Source of the DNA: Drechmeria coniospora
Lineage: Eukaryota > Ascomycota > Sordariomycetes > Hypocreales > Ophiocordycipitaceae
Direction of reading: 5' to 3'
Length of the DNA stretch: 64,000 nt
Assembly: GCF_001625195.1 (NCBI RefSeq)
Contig: NC_054391.1
Coordinates: forward strand, 2,387,390-2,451,389
Shown here in pieces: positions 46,010 through 59,400 of the stretch; position 1 is the first letter of the stretch; the number at the start of each line of letters is the position of its first letter. The notes beneath the pieces were generated by a model. That model worked only from the letters and a program-made list of their open reading frames with translations, made no database searches and was not told the DNA's origin. A program made the position numbers and the translations under genes.

Positions 46010-47098
46010 GGTTATAAGCCCGGAAGGACTATAATTAATCCCCCTGGATTGATCTCTGCAGCTTACTAAGCTGCCTACTAGTACTACTGATAATCTTGGA
46101 TCGACCTTTGTAACTTACTAAGTTACATACTAGTACTACTGGTAACCTTCGAATCGACCTCTGCAACTTACTAAGTTACATACTCTTGCAATTTGGGTGC
46201 GCAAGAGGAGGGGTAGTGGAAGTATATCGCACGGACCAGGGAATCAATCAAGCTGTTAGTAACAGCATAAGGGGAACCAGTTAGTAACTGGATAAGAGTG
46301 CAAACTTGGTAGTACCAAATTATACAAACGAATGCGATTATATTCCAAAAGAGAGAAACTATTCTAAGGGAATGGCTACTGCCTTATATAGGTGTAGAAA
46401 TATAGTAAAGACTGTTCCAGCTTATTCCATAAGGTTCCAGCTTATTCCATAAGTAGGGTAAGCAACATTCCGGCTTATTCCAAGGAGTTCCAGTACATTC
46501 CATAAGTGGGGTATGGAATATTCTAGAATATTCTAGACTGTTCTAGAGCATTCTGTACTATACCTAATTAGGTAAGTATCTTTGACAATAGTTTAGAGAA
46601 ATAGTATGTTGTATACTATTAGTCAGCTCTGTATACTTACTTATACTCTCAGTATAGTATAGTATATCTGCCAGCAGTAGTACTTCTGACAGTTGCTACT
46701 GGTAGTAGCAATAATAGGATAGTATCCTATTTGGGTAGTCTTACTAGTATAAATCCTAGTATTTTAACACATACTAGTACTACTAGTAACTTATAGTCGA
46801 ATTCTGTAACTTACTGAGTTACCTACTAGTACTACTAGTAATCCCTGGTTACCAAACGGCTCCCCTAACTACTAGTACTACTAGTACGTTATCTACTAGT
46901 ACTACTGGTAATCCCTGGTTACTAAACGGCTCCCCCAACGGCTAGTACTACTAGTACGTTATCTACTAGTACTACTAGTAACTGTTGGTTATCTAACTAT
47001 AGCTTTAACTCCTACTAGTACTACTAGTAGAAGACCTATTGCTAGTACTACTAGCTAGGTAGGTAAGGCAAAATCGGAATCTAGTTACTAACTAGAAA
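46010..47098 (+). other. Copia B leader with palindromic repeats
   Basis: The own sequence is 46010-46183 and 46770-47098, split by the solo LTR. It repeats ACTAGTACTACTAGTA palindromes and the AACTTACTAAGTT palindrome in units of about 50-75 bp. It lies between primer site and gag and has no open frame. Confidence 0.75.
46184..46769 (-). mobile_element. Solo copia family B LTR with CATAC target duplication
   Basis: A 586-bp LTR in inverse orientation flanked by CATAC at 46179-46183 and 46770-46774. Its two ends, TCTTGCAATTTGGG and GTATTTTAACA, define the family's true termini (TGTTAA to TTGCAAGA). It is little mutated. Confidence 0.96.
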
Positions 47099-48200
47099 AT
47101 GGATCCCACCAATTAAGGTCAGGGAACTAACCTATCGGAAATTAAAAAACGTCTACTAGTATAGTAAATGCAAATCGATAAACTTTTACAATAATATACT
47201 CAATCTATACAATAACTTAATACTATTGTTCTATAGATATAAGATTAACTAATACAATGAAGTTAACTCTTAGCAATCTTAGTAATAGTACTACTATTAC
47301 AAAGACAAAGGATTCTAACTCTAGCTATAAGTTAAATAAAAAAGTCTATTAATTCCCGGAATATGCAAAACTTAAAGGTACTAAAAATTACAAGCTTTAG
47401 GAGTAATTCCTATTAATTCAACTTTAAGCCCTAGACCTAAAAAGTTTTCTAGATAAACCTTTAATTATATCTAACTTCTTAAGCAGAAATTAGGCCCGTT
47501 TACTTATACTATTACGGGATAGCTGTACGGAAGAAACCTTAGTATCTATTGCATAGATTAAAAACCTAACTAAGGTTTTCCTGTTATTAAAAAAACAATA
47601 CTCCGAAGGTTACGAAGCCAAACGCTCTAACCTATATAACGCTTACTATACCCTTATATTTAAGGGGTACAAAGGAATACTTAAGGCATTTAATGCTAAA
47701 TTTAACAGTCGACTTACTAAGCTATAACTAGCCGGAGTAATAATCGATCCACTGGATTAAGCCAACCAATACCTTACAATAGTTAAGCCTATTTTTCTAC
47801 AATAGGTTGCTATACAATGCAATACTATTTAGTCTTCCCGAGCCTTAGGACTTAAAATAGATACCCTAGGTCTATAATACCTTATAGTTAACCTTCTGGA
47901 AGAAAATCGAAACTCTAGTACTACTGGATCGAATATATTTAGCTATAAGGTATCCTAAGTACCTAAGAAAAAGAAAAAAGGGAAATTTAATAAAATGAAA
48001 TCTAACTAGTCGAGCCAAACTAATAAAAAGAAATCCAACCAATCGACTAACTAACCAAAGGATACTACTAATTTCCTAGTTAGTAACTACAGTCTAGCCG
48101 CTAGCTGTATGGATTTATCTTATTCCTACCAGGAATTAGATACCGATTCTAACTGTACAGAAGAATTAGAAATATTACCTAACTTAGGTAATATTAGTAT
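47099..48200 (+). pseudogene. Copia B gag, RIP-damaged
   Basis: ATG at 47099 (MDPTN) followed by a frame with many TAG and TAA codons. It corresponds base by base to 5989-4887. A Lys-rich basic segment is near 47960-48030. The structural role is inferred from its position and its similarity to copia gag. Confidence 0.75.
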
Positions 48201-51200
48201 ACTATATAACGTTACTAACGCTAATATATACTATATAGGCCTACTCTACAATACTGGCTTAACCTGCTATTTGGTAAATAATCGGTCTAAGTTTACAACC
48301 TTCCGACCAATTATAAAATCCCAGGTATAACTAATTACAACTGGAGGTAGTCTAATTTACCTTAGTGGAATTGGAAATATAGAATTTACGGTATTAATTA
48401 ATACCGATCCACCAACCTATAGTACTCTTATACTACAAGATGTACTATATATTCCGAAAATAAAGGTTAATATTATTAGTAGAATACGCTACTACGGATT
48501 AGGGGGAATACTTATTAAGGAATCCCTATATAACTCGAACCGATAAGTATATAGCCTACTTAACTTCTAGAGGTACGGCTTCTTCTTACAATAAGAAGGC
48601 CAAAATACGCCCTATCTAAGCAAATCAAACTCAGCCTACTTTAGCTACTATAGTAGCTACGGAATAATAGTGGAAATTCCTTTGCAACTACCTTCCTAGG
48701 CTAACGAGGCAGAAGACTAAACGGTACCTAGATCGGTGCCTAGTCCGGTACCTAGATCGGTACCTAGTCCGGCACCTAGGTCGGTACCTAGTCAAGTACC
48801 TACACTAGGACTAAATCCTAGCCTAACTACTAGTTCGGTTGGATTAAGGGACCTTACTAAGGCTACCCTATACAAAGACCCTATAGAGGACCCAATCCCT
48901 ATAGAGGCAACAGACCTACTAGCAGTCCCTACTGTTAGTACCGAGGAACAGGCTATTCCGACTACTAGTTCGGAATCCAACAACCAGTCTTACCAAGGAC
49001 TATTGTAATAAGCAGGTATCTGGTATATCCGATTAGGATATATTAGTCTACTACTTTTAAAAAAGACTAGTAAAATTACTAGCGGGCTGCCTAACTTCTT
49101 ATCTATTAAGGCTACCGATTTTTAATACCTTACTTATATACAGGCAAAATCTACTAGACAATAGTTAAAAGATCCAATTAAGGATCCAGACTGTATACTT
49201 AATTCTATCGAAGGGGATACATTTAGGATTAAACCTATATCCTATAACCGAAAATCCATTGGACTAATACTTATTAATCGAAAATCCCAATTCCGTTAGG
49301 TATATATCTTACCTAATAAGGAAGGACTAATAGTTCTCTAGGCTATAAAGAACTTCTTCTAAAGCCTAAAAATATACTATAACCGTTACCTAAAAAGGTT
49401 ATTTTATAATAGAGGACCTAAAATTAATATATTGCTTTAGGACTAGTTGGGTACCAAAGGAATATTATTCAATACGTCTTACCCGTACACCCCCGAACAA
49501 AACGGACTTACCGAACGGTCTATACGAGTTATTCTGGACCGACTACGTACAACAATAATCTAGGCCGGCCTCCTACTTTTCCTTTAGTCTGCTATACTTC
49601 CTGCTATAGTCAACCTAGTTAACTATACTATAATTACTAATAGGGATTTAAGCCCCTACCAATTGCTTAAGCAGGAATTACAAGGGCTAAAAATACTACC
49701 AAACCTTACAGCCTATAAGGCTATTAGTGCCTACTGCAAAGTCCTAATCCTACACTAGAAACGGATTCAAAGTACTAAATTAGCATAACGCACAGAACCA
49801 GTAAGGCTACTAGCAACGCTAGGTTTAAAAATATACCTTATATATATACCTTCTAGGAGGGCAGTTACAAAAACTACTTTCCTAAAAATCCTAGAAGGTA
49901 TAGGCCCTATCTCCTAAGGACTTCAACGACTACTAAGTCCTAGTCTTTAAGAACTAAAGTTAGAGGGGGAAATTGAAATAGAAGACTATATCTTGCAAAA
50001 TACCTCTAGTCCCCTAACACCTAGGGAGACAAAGGGGGCCAACGGACCTACTAGTCCTACTAGGACTAGTAGACCTACCAGTCCTACTAGGACCAGTAGG
50101 TTATAAGGGGCCAACGGACCTACTAGCCCTACTAGGGCTAGTAAACCTACTAGTCCTACTAGGACCAGTAGGTTACAAGGAACCAACGGACCTACTAGCC
50201 CTACTAGGGCCAGTAGACCTACTAGTCCTACTAGGACCAGTAGGTTGCAAGGAGCCAATAGACCAACTAGTCCTACTAGGACTAGTACAACAGAGGGGGT
50301 CCTAGCCCAGCCAATAGAGGATCTACTAAATACCTCTCTTCCAGATGCACTAGAACCAGAAGATAACCCTAACCCAATAGATCTTAACCTAGCGTATTGG
50401 ATCTAGGACCTATACTACTAAGCTAAGGCCAAGTAACTACTAAATAGTAACAAGCCTACTAGCTAGAAATAGGTACTTAAGTTAAACAATAAAGACTAAT
50501 GGATAAGTACTATATTCTCGGAATTCCAGCAGCTTATCCAGGCAGGGGTATTTTATTTTATTCCCCTTTAAGAAATACCAACTAGCAGACAACTTCTAAA
50601 AAGCCGACTTATACTATAAGTCAAAAAGGACTAGCAGAACAACCCTATTAAATTCAAGGTATAACTAGTAGCTAAGGGATTTATGCAAATTAAAGGCCTC
50701 AATTACCTAAAGACTTTTGCAACTACTAGTATTCCACCTACCTAGAGGATACTACTAGCCCTAGCTACCCAGAACAACTAGTACGTCGAACAGATTGACT
50801 TTATTAGTACTTTCCTAAACAGTAAGCTACCCAAAGTTAATTATCTTAAAATTCCCAAGGGACTAAAAGTATTTATTAGTCTTAATAAGACTAATAATTT
50901 AGCTAAGCTACTAGCTAAGCTAGGCTACAATCTAGCAGTTAAATAAGGTATCCTTTTGAAAAAGGCACTCTACGGCCTAAAACAAGGACCTAAAGAATAG
51001 CAGGAGGTACTTACTAAACTACTACAATAATACGGATATAGCCCCCTTATATCTAATCCGGCTATCTACTATAATAGTACTACTAGTACTTATATAGTTA
51101 GCCATATCGACAACTGCCTACTTATTGGACTAAACCTTATATATATTAACAAGTTGAAATAATAACTATATAAGGTTTACCTAATTAAAGACTGCGGATA

Positions 51201-52078
51201 GGCTGCCTTCTTCCTAAGCGTATAAATTAGTCGAATAACTAAGGGTATTACCCTTAGCCAAAAAGGGTATATTAAGGAAGCCCTATTCCAATTTAGGTTA
51301 AAGGAGGCCAAGGCAATAGCAATACCACTACAGCTAGGAGTACTTAAGCAGGCTACTGCAACGCCTCTTACTCCCTTATCCGCAACCGACTAACTAGTAT
51401 ACCAACAGATAGTAGGGACTCTAATATACCTTATACTACTAACCCAACCAGATATAGCCTTTGCAATCTAATAGCTATCTCGGTATATGCATTAGGCTAC
51501 TAGTCTATAGCTATTAGCCGGTAAGAACCTTCTTCGATATCTAAAAGGAACTACAGACCTAGCTATATACTATTAGTCTAAGTTAATAACACCTAATCTA
51601 TTAGGATATTCCGATAGTAACTTTATAGGTAACTTAGATTCTTCTAAGTCTACCTATAGGTACCTCTTTACCCTAGTAGGCGGACCAATCTACTGGAAAT
51701 TAAAAAGGGTTAATACTATTACTCTTTCTACTATAGAGGCAGAATCGGATGCCCTACTGGAAGCAATTCGGGAACTTAAATAGCTAGACGGTCTATTTAT
51801 AGAAATCGACAAAGGCCTTAAAAAACCTATACTACTTTTGTACAATAACAACGGATCTATCTCTAACGCTAATAATCCCAATTAGCATAACCGAACAAAG
51901 CATATACTGCTAAAGTTCCGGTATATTCGGCAAGAAGTAACCAATAGGCTAGCCAAAATTAGTTACCTAAACACTAAGTCTATACCTACCAATAGTCTTA
52001 CTAAGGCCCTTACTGCTAATCTCTTCTAACGCTACCTTAGCCTACTAGGTCTCTAAGGGATCCCTATTTAGCAGTAGT
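48201..52078 (+). pseudogene. Copia B pol, RIP-destroyed
   Basis: Protease is near 48250 (NTGLTCYLVNN, where the catalytic Asp reads Asn). Integrase lies at about 49010-49530 (PEQNGLTERSIRVI is intact near 49490), the repeat linker at 50040-50290, reverse transcriptase at about 50570-51490 (HIDN in place of HVDD near 51108) and RNase H at 51590-52078. Catalytic acids in three enzymes are changed by transitions, so the copy is inactive. Confidence 0.88.
50040..50290 (+). repeat. 72-bp coding minisatellite in copia B pol
   Basis: Units start at about 50099, 50171 and 50243 (72 bp, 24 codons). They encode alternating PTSPTRTSR-type blocks and contain both CTAGTCCTACTAGGACTAG and CTAGCCCTACTAGGGCTAG palindromes. 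Confidence 0.85.
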
Positions 52079-52100
52079 TATACTAGCTAAATAGAGGGGG

Positions 52101-52686
52101 TATTAAAATACTAGGATTTATACTAGTAAGACTACCTAAATAGGATACTATCCTATTATTACTACTACTAGTAGCAACTATTAGAAGTACTACTGCTAGC
52201 AGATATACTATACTATACTAAAAGTATAAGTAAGTATATAGAGCTAACTAATAGTATACAATATACTATTTCTCTAAACTATTGTTAAAGATACTTACCT
52301 AATTAGGTATAGTACAGAATGCTCTAGAATATTCTAGAATATTCTAGAATATTCTATACCCTACTTATAGAATATACTGGAACTCCTTAGAATAAGTCGG
52401 AATATTACTTACCCTACTTATAGAATAAGCTAAAACCTTATAGAATAAGCTAGAACAGTCTTTACTATACTTCTATACCTATATAAGGTAGTAGCTATTC
52501 CCTTAGAATAGTTTCTCTTTTTTGGAATATAATTGCATTTGTTTATATAATTCGGTACTACTAATTGTACACTCTTACCCAGTTACTAACTAGCACCCCT
52601 TATACTGTTACTAACAGCTTAATTAATTCCCTAGTCCGTACGATATACTTCTACTCCCCCCCCTTTTGCGTACCTAAATTGCAAGA
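52101..52686 (+). mobile_element. Copia B 3' LTR (586 bp)
   Basis: Directly after ATAGAGGGGG; it ends AATTGCAAGA before the second CGTAT copy. Confidence 0.94.
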
Positions 52687-54470
52687 CGTATAACTATCGA
52701 TTTGAGTTGTATAGATGTTCCTTAATAAGTATTCCTCCAGACGTATAGTAGCGAATTCTACTAATAATACTAACCTCTAATTTCGGAATATATAGTGCTT
52801 TTTGTAAAACAAGAGTACCGTAGACAGATAGATTAATACGAATTACTACAGTAAATTCAGTATAGCTAATACCTTTGGGATAAATTGGGCTACCTCCTAT
52901 TGTAATTGGTTTTACTTAGGATTTCGCAATAGGTTAGAAAGTCGTAAACTTAAGCCAGTTGTTTACTAAATAATAGGTTAAGCCAGTATTGTAAAGTAGG
53001 CCCATTCGGTACGTATTATTATTATTAATACGATATATTATACTAATATTCCCTAAATCAGGTAATAGTACTAATTCTTATTCGGAATTAGAGTCGGTAT
53101 CTAATTCCTAACAGGAATCAGGTAACCCCATACAGCTAGTAGATAGACTATAGTTACTAGTTAGAAAACTAGTAGTACTCTTATTTGGTGTATAGTTTTT
53201 GGTTCGATTGTATCGTTTGGGTTGGTTAGGTCGATTGGGTAATTTAGGTCGATTGGGTCGATTGGGTCGGTTGGGTCGGTTGGGTCGACTAGGTCTAGTA
53301 GACCTATTGTCTGGTGTTTTGGGTAGTTGAGTTATCCTGTAACTGAATGCTTGGAAACTAGGACTATTAGGATTTTAATGTTCTTTTAGTAAGTTAGTCT
53401 AAAGGTATTGCAGGTTAAGGGATACTGTATTAATCCCTAAGATAGTATTAGTTTAGAGATTATTGCATTGTATTGCAGCCTATTGTAAGAAAACAGGACC
53501 AATAGTTATAAGGTATCGATTTGCCTAATCCAAAGGGTTAATACTTACTCCAGTAAGTTAAAGTCGGGTAAGGTAGCTATTGAATTCTAAATTAAACGCC
53601 TTAAGTATTCCTTTATACCCTTTAAGTATAAGGTTATAGTAGGAATCGTAGAGATTATAACGTTAGGCTGCCTAGCCCTTTAAGTACTATTGTTTTAGCA
53701 ATAGATAGGTATCTGTTGGGTTATAAATCTATGCAATTAATACTTACGGGCCCTTAGAACAGCTATCCCAAAGTAGTATAAGTAGGGAGTATTAATTGTA
53801 ATATAAGTAACTAATAGTAATTAATAGGTTTTTTAGAAATTCCTCTAGGCAAAGGGAACCAAGTTAGATAGAAAGTAATTATTCCTATAAGTTAAAGTTC
53901 TTAGTATCTTTAAGCTTAGCATACTTTAGGAATAAGAATACCTTCTTGGATAGCTTAATATTAAAGCTTAAATCAGTTACCTTAGTAGTAGTAGTACTAC
54001 TATTGTATGTTGGGATTCCTTGGATAGGTGTGTGTTCGGGCTCTATTTTGTCGAGGCGTTTTTGAATTAGTATAATAGTGTTATTTAATTATTCCGTAAG
54101 TTGGTTAAACCGATTGGAAAGATTATTATACTGCAGTTATTGCCTTTAAATAATTGCCTTAAGTTCCGATATAATGGGTGTTTTAGTAGCCTAACCTTCC
54201 TTAGTAGAATCTATTTTAAAAATATAGATATAATTTAGTTAATAACTAGATTTTCGGTTTACCTTTCTACTAGTAGTACTAGTAGTTATAATAAGTAGTA
54301 CTTATTGTATTGGTAGCTAGATGCTATAGTTAAATCGATTTCCTGGAATTGCAGTAAGTAGTACTTACAGTAGAAGTACGTTAGGAAGTACTATAAGTAG
54401 TACTTATAGTATTAGCAGCTAGGTCAATTGTTCCGGAGGGTTTTGGTATAGTCCTTTTAGGCTTATAACC
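52687..54470 (-). pseudogene. Copia A protease start, gag and leader
   Basis: The minus-strand continuation of the interrupted copia. It has the leader at about 54240-54470, starting with the primer site GGTTATAAGCC at the LTR, then gag at about 54230-53110 and the protease start near 53000-52690. A basic stretch rich in Asn/Arg near 53330-53190 has Pro/Asn repeats on the coding strand. RIP stops throughout. Confidence 0.75.
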
Positions 54471-55388
54471 TCTTAAAATAAAAGGGGAATTACCTCTTGG
54501 AATAAAGGGGTAAAATAGAAAGGGTATGCAGTAGAAGTTTAGTTGTACGGACTATCCAAAATGGATATTAATCGAGGCTATTAGTAATAGTAGGAAGTAC
54601 ACCATTTAGTAACTAGGCAGGGAATATAGATTTAAATAAGTTAAATAGTAGTGCTAAGGGACGATTTAGAAAAAAAAGACTATTATATTTCTTATACTTT
54701 ACTTATATACGTACGTATATATATGTATATACCTAACTATCTAAGAGTATAGGAAAGGGAGGACTATTTTATACCTAAGAGGTAGTACCTTAATTAGTAC
54801 AATATATACGTATTGGAATTCTATCTAATTCCATACAATATATCTCCGAACAATCTGCTTGTATTTAATGCAGCTTTAAATACTTTAGTTAAGTTATACT
54901 GTAAGTTAGTTGCAACTAGCAGGGTTAATTAGTATTAGGGTTCGGTCGCAATAGTATAGCAGTAGTACTGCAGTAGTCGAGCGGGCTAGTAGTAGTACTA
55001 CTAGCAAGCAACTACTAGTTGCAGTTAGGTGGGTCCTCCTGCGCAATAGTAGTACTGTTAGCGGGTAACTACTAGTAGTAGTTAGGAGCGCGTTAATTGA
55101 CGGCCCAATTAATAATCTTACTTAGTCGACTAAGTACTACTTTGTACGTAACGTACGATAGTAGTAAATTGGCTGGGCAGTAGTACTGCTATTAATTATA
55201 CTAAGTCGGAGCAAGGAGAATTTGCATAGTAAGTACAATTCGTTAACTTAATATACTACCTATACGTACAGTACAGTAGTAGTATATAGGCAAGCAGTAG
55301 TACTACTGCCCGGTATTGCAAATAGCATTATATAGGATAGTATTCTATTTAGGTAGTCTTACTAGTATAAATACTAGTAATTTTAACA
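54471..55388 (-). mobile_element. Copia A 5' LTR (918 bp)
   Basis: Same length as its partner at 26546-27463; the right end AATTTTAACA is followed by GTACT, the second target copy. Confidence 0.94.
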
Positions 55389-55650
55389 GTACTACTAGTA
55401 AGTAACTGTATTACAGTTAAGTAGGTCCTAATGCGTAATAGTAGTACTGTTAGCGGGTAACTACTAGCAGTAGTTAGGAGCGTATTAATTAACGGCCCAA
55501 TTAATAATCTTACTTAGTTAACTAAGTACTACTTATATAAAACGTATAATAGTAGTAAACTAACTATATAGTAGTACTACTATTAGTTATACTAAATTAG
55601 AGAGAGAAGGATTTATATAGTAAGTATAATTTATTAACTTAATATACTAC

Positions 55651-55821
55651 TATTATAGTATTAGGCTTAGCCCGATATAGGAGAACGAAAGGAACCAAGG
55701 GACCTACTAGGAGGAACGCATACAACTAAAAGCCCTAGTTACTAAGTAGTTTTCCCTCCTTTAAGTCTTTTAATAAACATTATTAAGAGTCCTAGAGTAG
55801 TTGCTTAGTAACTCTATAATA
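55651..55821 (+). mobile_element. Solo gypsy family A LTR with ACTAC target duplication
   Basis: 171 bp, flanked by ACTAC at 55646-55650 and 55822-55826, inserted in the oldest copia LTR. Confidence 0.94.
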
Positions 55822-56463
55822 ACTACTTATATATATAGTATAGTAGTCTTGCAATTTAGGTACATAAGAGGAGGGGTAGTAGAAGTATATCGCACGGACC
55901 AGGGAATCAATCAAGCTATTAGTAACAGTATAAGGGGTGCTAGTTAGTAACTAGGCAAGAGTATATACTTAGTAGTACCGAATTATACAAACGAATGCAA
56001 TTATTTTTTAAAAGAGAAACTATTCTAAGGGAATAGCTACTACCTTATATAGGTATAGAAATATAGTAAAGACTATTCTAGCTTATTCCATATAGTTCTA
56101 GCTTATTCTATAAGTAGGGTAAGCAATATTCTAACTTATTCTAAGGAGTTCTAGTACATTCCATAAGTAGGGTAAGTAACATTCCGACTTATTCCAAGGA
56201 GTTCCAGTATATTCTATAAGTAGGGTATAGAATATTCTAGAGTATTCTGTACTATACCTAATTAGGTAAATATTTTTAATAATAGTTTAGAGAAATAGTA
56301 TATTATATACTATTAGTTAGCTCTATATACTTACTTATACTCTTAGTATAGTATAGTATATCTGCTAGTAGTAGTACTTCTAACAGTTGCTACTGGTAGT
56401 AGTAATAATAGGATAGTATCCTATTTAGGTAGTCTTACTAGTATAAATCCTAGTATTTTAATA

Positions 56464-59400
56464 CCCCCTCTATTTAGCTAGTATAACTACTACTAAATAG
56501 GGATCCCTTAGAGACCTAGTAGGCTAAGGTAGCGTTGGAAGAGATTAGCAGTAAGGGCCTTAGTAAGACTATCGGTAGGCATAGACTTAGTGTTTAGGTA
56601 ACTAATTTTGGCTAGCCTATTGGTTGCTTCTTGCCGAATATACCGGAACTTTAGCAGTATATACTTTGTTCGGTTATGCTAATTGGGATTGTTAGCGTTA
56701 GAGATAGATCCGTTATTATTGCATAAAAGTAGTATAGGTTTTTTAAGGCCTTTGTCGATTTCTATAAATAGACCGTTTAGCTATTTAAGTTCCCGAATTA
56801 CTTCCAGTAGGGTATCCGATTCTGCCTCTATAATAGAAAGAGCAATAGTACTAGCCCTTTTTAATTTCTAGTAGATTGGTCTGCCTGCTAGAGTAAAGAG
56901 GTACCTATAGGTAGACTTAGAAGAATCCAGGTTACCTATAAAGTTACTGTCGGAATATCCTAATAGATTGGGTGTTGTTAACTTAGACTAATAGTATATA
57001 GCTAGGTCTGTAGTTCTTTTTAGATATTAAAGAAGGTTCTTACCGGTTAATAGCTGCAGACTAGTAGCCTAATGCATATACCGAGATAGCTATTGGATTG
57101 CAAAGGCTATATCTAGTTAGGTTAGTAGTATAAGGTATATTAAAGTCCCTACTATCTGTTAATATACTAGTTGGTCGGTTGTAGATAAGGGAGTAAGAGG
57201 TATTGCAGTAGCCTGCTTAAGTACTCCTGGCTGTAGCGGTATTGCTACTGCCTTGGCCTCCTTTAACCTAAATCGGGATAGGGCTTCCTTAATATACCCT
57301 TTTTGGCTAAGGGTAATACCCTTAGTTATTCGACTAATTTGTACGCCTAGGAAGAAGGCGGCCTATCCGCAGTCTTTAATTAGGTAAACCTTATATAGTT
57401 ATTGCTTTAACTTGTTAATATATATAAGGTTTGGTCCAATAAGTAGGCAGTTGTCGATATAACTAACTATATAAGTACTAGTAGTACTATTATAGTAGAT
57501 AGCCGGATTAAATATAAGGGGGCTATATCCGTATTGTTATAGTAGTTTGGTAAGTGCCTCTTGCTATTCTTTAGGTCCTTGTTTTAGGCCGTAGAGTGCC
57601 TTTTTCAAAAGGATGCCTTGTTTAACTACCGGATTATAGCCTAGCTTAGCTAGTAGCTTAGCTAAATTATTAGTCTTATTAAGACTAATAAATACTTCTA
57701 ATCCCTTAGGGATTTTAAGATAATTAACTTTAGGTAGCTTACTATTTAGGAAAGTACTAATAAAGTCAATCTGTTTAACGTACTAGTTATTCTAGGCAGT
57801 TAGGGCTAGTAGTATCCTTTAGGTAGGTAGAATACTAGTAGTTGCAAAAGTCTCTAGGTAATTGAGGCCTTTAATTTGTATAAATCCCTTAGCTACTAGT
57901 TGTACCTTGAATTTAATAGGGTTGTTCTGCTGGTCCTTTTTGACTTATAGTATAAGTTGGCTTTTTAGAAGTTGTCTGCTAGTTGGTATTTCTTAAAGGG
58001 GGATAAAATAAAATACCCCTACCTAGATAAGCTACTAAAATTCCGAGAATATAGTACTTATCTACTGGTCTTTATTGTTTGACTTAAGTACCTGTTTCTA
58101 GCTAGTAGGCTTGCTACTATTTAGTAGTTACTTGGCCTTAGCTTAGTAGCATAGGTCCTGGATCCAATACGCTAGGTTAAGATCCATTGGGTTAGGGTTG
58201 TCTTCTGGTTCTGGTGCATTTAGAAGAGAGGTATTTAGTAAATCCTCTATTGGCTGGGCCAGGACCCCCTCTGTTATACTAGTCCTAGTAGGACTAGTTG
58301 GTCCGTTGGCTCCTTACAACCTACTAGTCCTAGTAGGACTAGTAGGTCTACTAGCCCTAGTAGGGCTAGTAGGTCCGTTGGTTCCTTGCAACCTACTGGT
58401 CCTACTAGGACTAGTAGGTCTACTAGTCCTAGTAGGACTAGTAGGTCCGTTGGCCCCTTGCAACCTACTGGTCCTAGTAGGACTAATAGGTCTACTAGTC
58501 CTAGTAGGACTAGTAGGTCCGTTGGCCCCCTCTGTCTCCCTAGGTGTTAGGGGACTAGAGGTATTTTGCGAGATATAGTCTTCTATCTTAATTTCCCCCT
58601 CTGACTCTAGTTCTTAAAGACTAGGACTTAGTAGTCGTTGGAGTCCTTGGGAGATAGGGCCTATACCTTCTAGGATTTTTAGGAAAGTGGTTTTTGTAAC
58701 TGCCCTCCTAGAAGGTATATATATAAGGTATGTTTTTGAACCTAGCGTTGCTAGTAGCCTTACTGGTTCTGTGCGTTGTACTAATTTCGTACTTTAAATC
58801 CGTTTCTGGTATGGGATTAGGACTTTGCAGTAGGCATTAATAGCCTTATAGGCTATAAGGTTTAGTAGTGTTTTTAGCCCTTATAATTCCTACTTAAGCA
58901 ATTGGTAGGGGCTTAAATCCCTGTTGGTAATTGTAGTATAGTTAACTAGGTTAACTATAGTAGGAAGTATAGTAGACTAGAGGAAAAGTAGGAGGCCGGC
59001 CTAGATTATTGTTGCGTATAGTCGGTTTAGAATAACTCGTATAGACCGTTCGGTAAGTCCGTTTTGTTCGGGGGTGTACGGGTAAGACGTATCGAATAGT
59101 ATTCCTTTAGTACCTAACTAGTCCTAAAGCAATGTATTAATTTTAGGTCCTCTATTATAAAATAACCTTTTTGGGTAACGGTTATAGTATATTTTTAGGC
59201 TTTAGAAGAAGTTCTTTATAGCCTAGAGAACTATTAGTCCTTCCTTATTAGGTAAGATATATACCTAACGGAATTGGGATTTTCGATTGATAAGTATTAG
59301 TCCAATAGATTTTCGGTCGTAGGATATAGGTTTAATCCTAAATATATCCCCTTCGATAGAATTAAGTATATAGTCTGGATCCTCGATTGGATCTTTTAAC

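Larger units (their letters stand above)
45424..52686 (+). mobile_element. Copia family B element, complete (7263 bp)
   Basis: Both LTRs are 586 bp (45424-46009 and 52101-52686), with target duplication CGTAT at 45419-45423 and 52687-52691, inside the copia A element. The order is leader, gag, pol. A solo LTR of the same family sits in the leader. RIP damage is heavy. Confidence 0.95.
26546..55388 (-). mobile_element. Copia family A element, complete from LTR to LTR but interrupted by other elements
   Basis: The 3' LTR (26546-27463) and 5' LTR (54471-55388) are both 918 bp, and the whole is flanked by GTACT at 26541-26545 and 55389-55393. The own sequence is split into 27464-27640, 41913-45423 and 52687-54470 by a gypsy (27641-41912) and a copia (45424-52686). 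A solo gypsy LTR sits at 42133-42303. It inserted into an older LTR of its own family. Confidence 0.93.
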
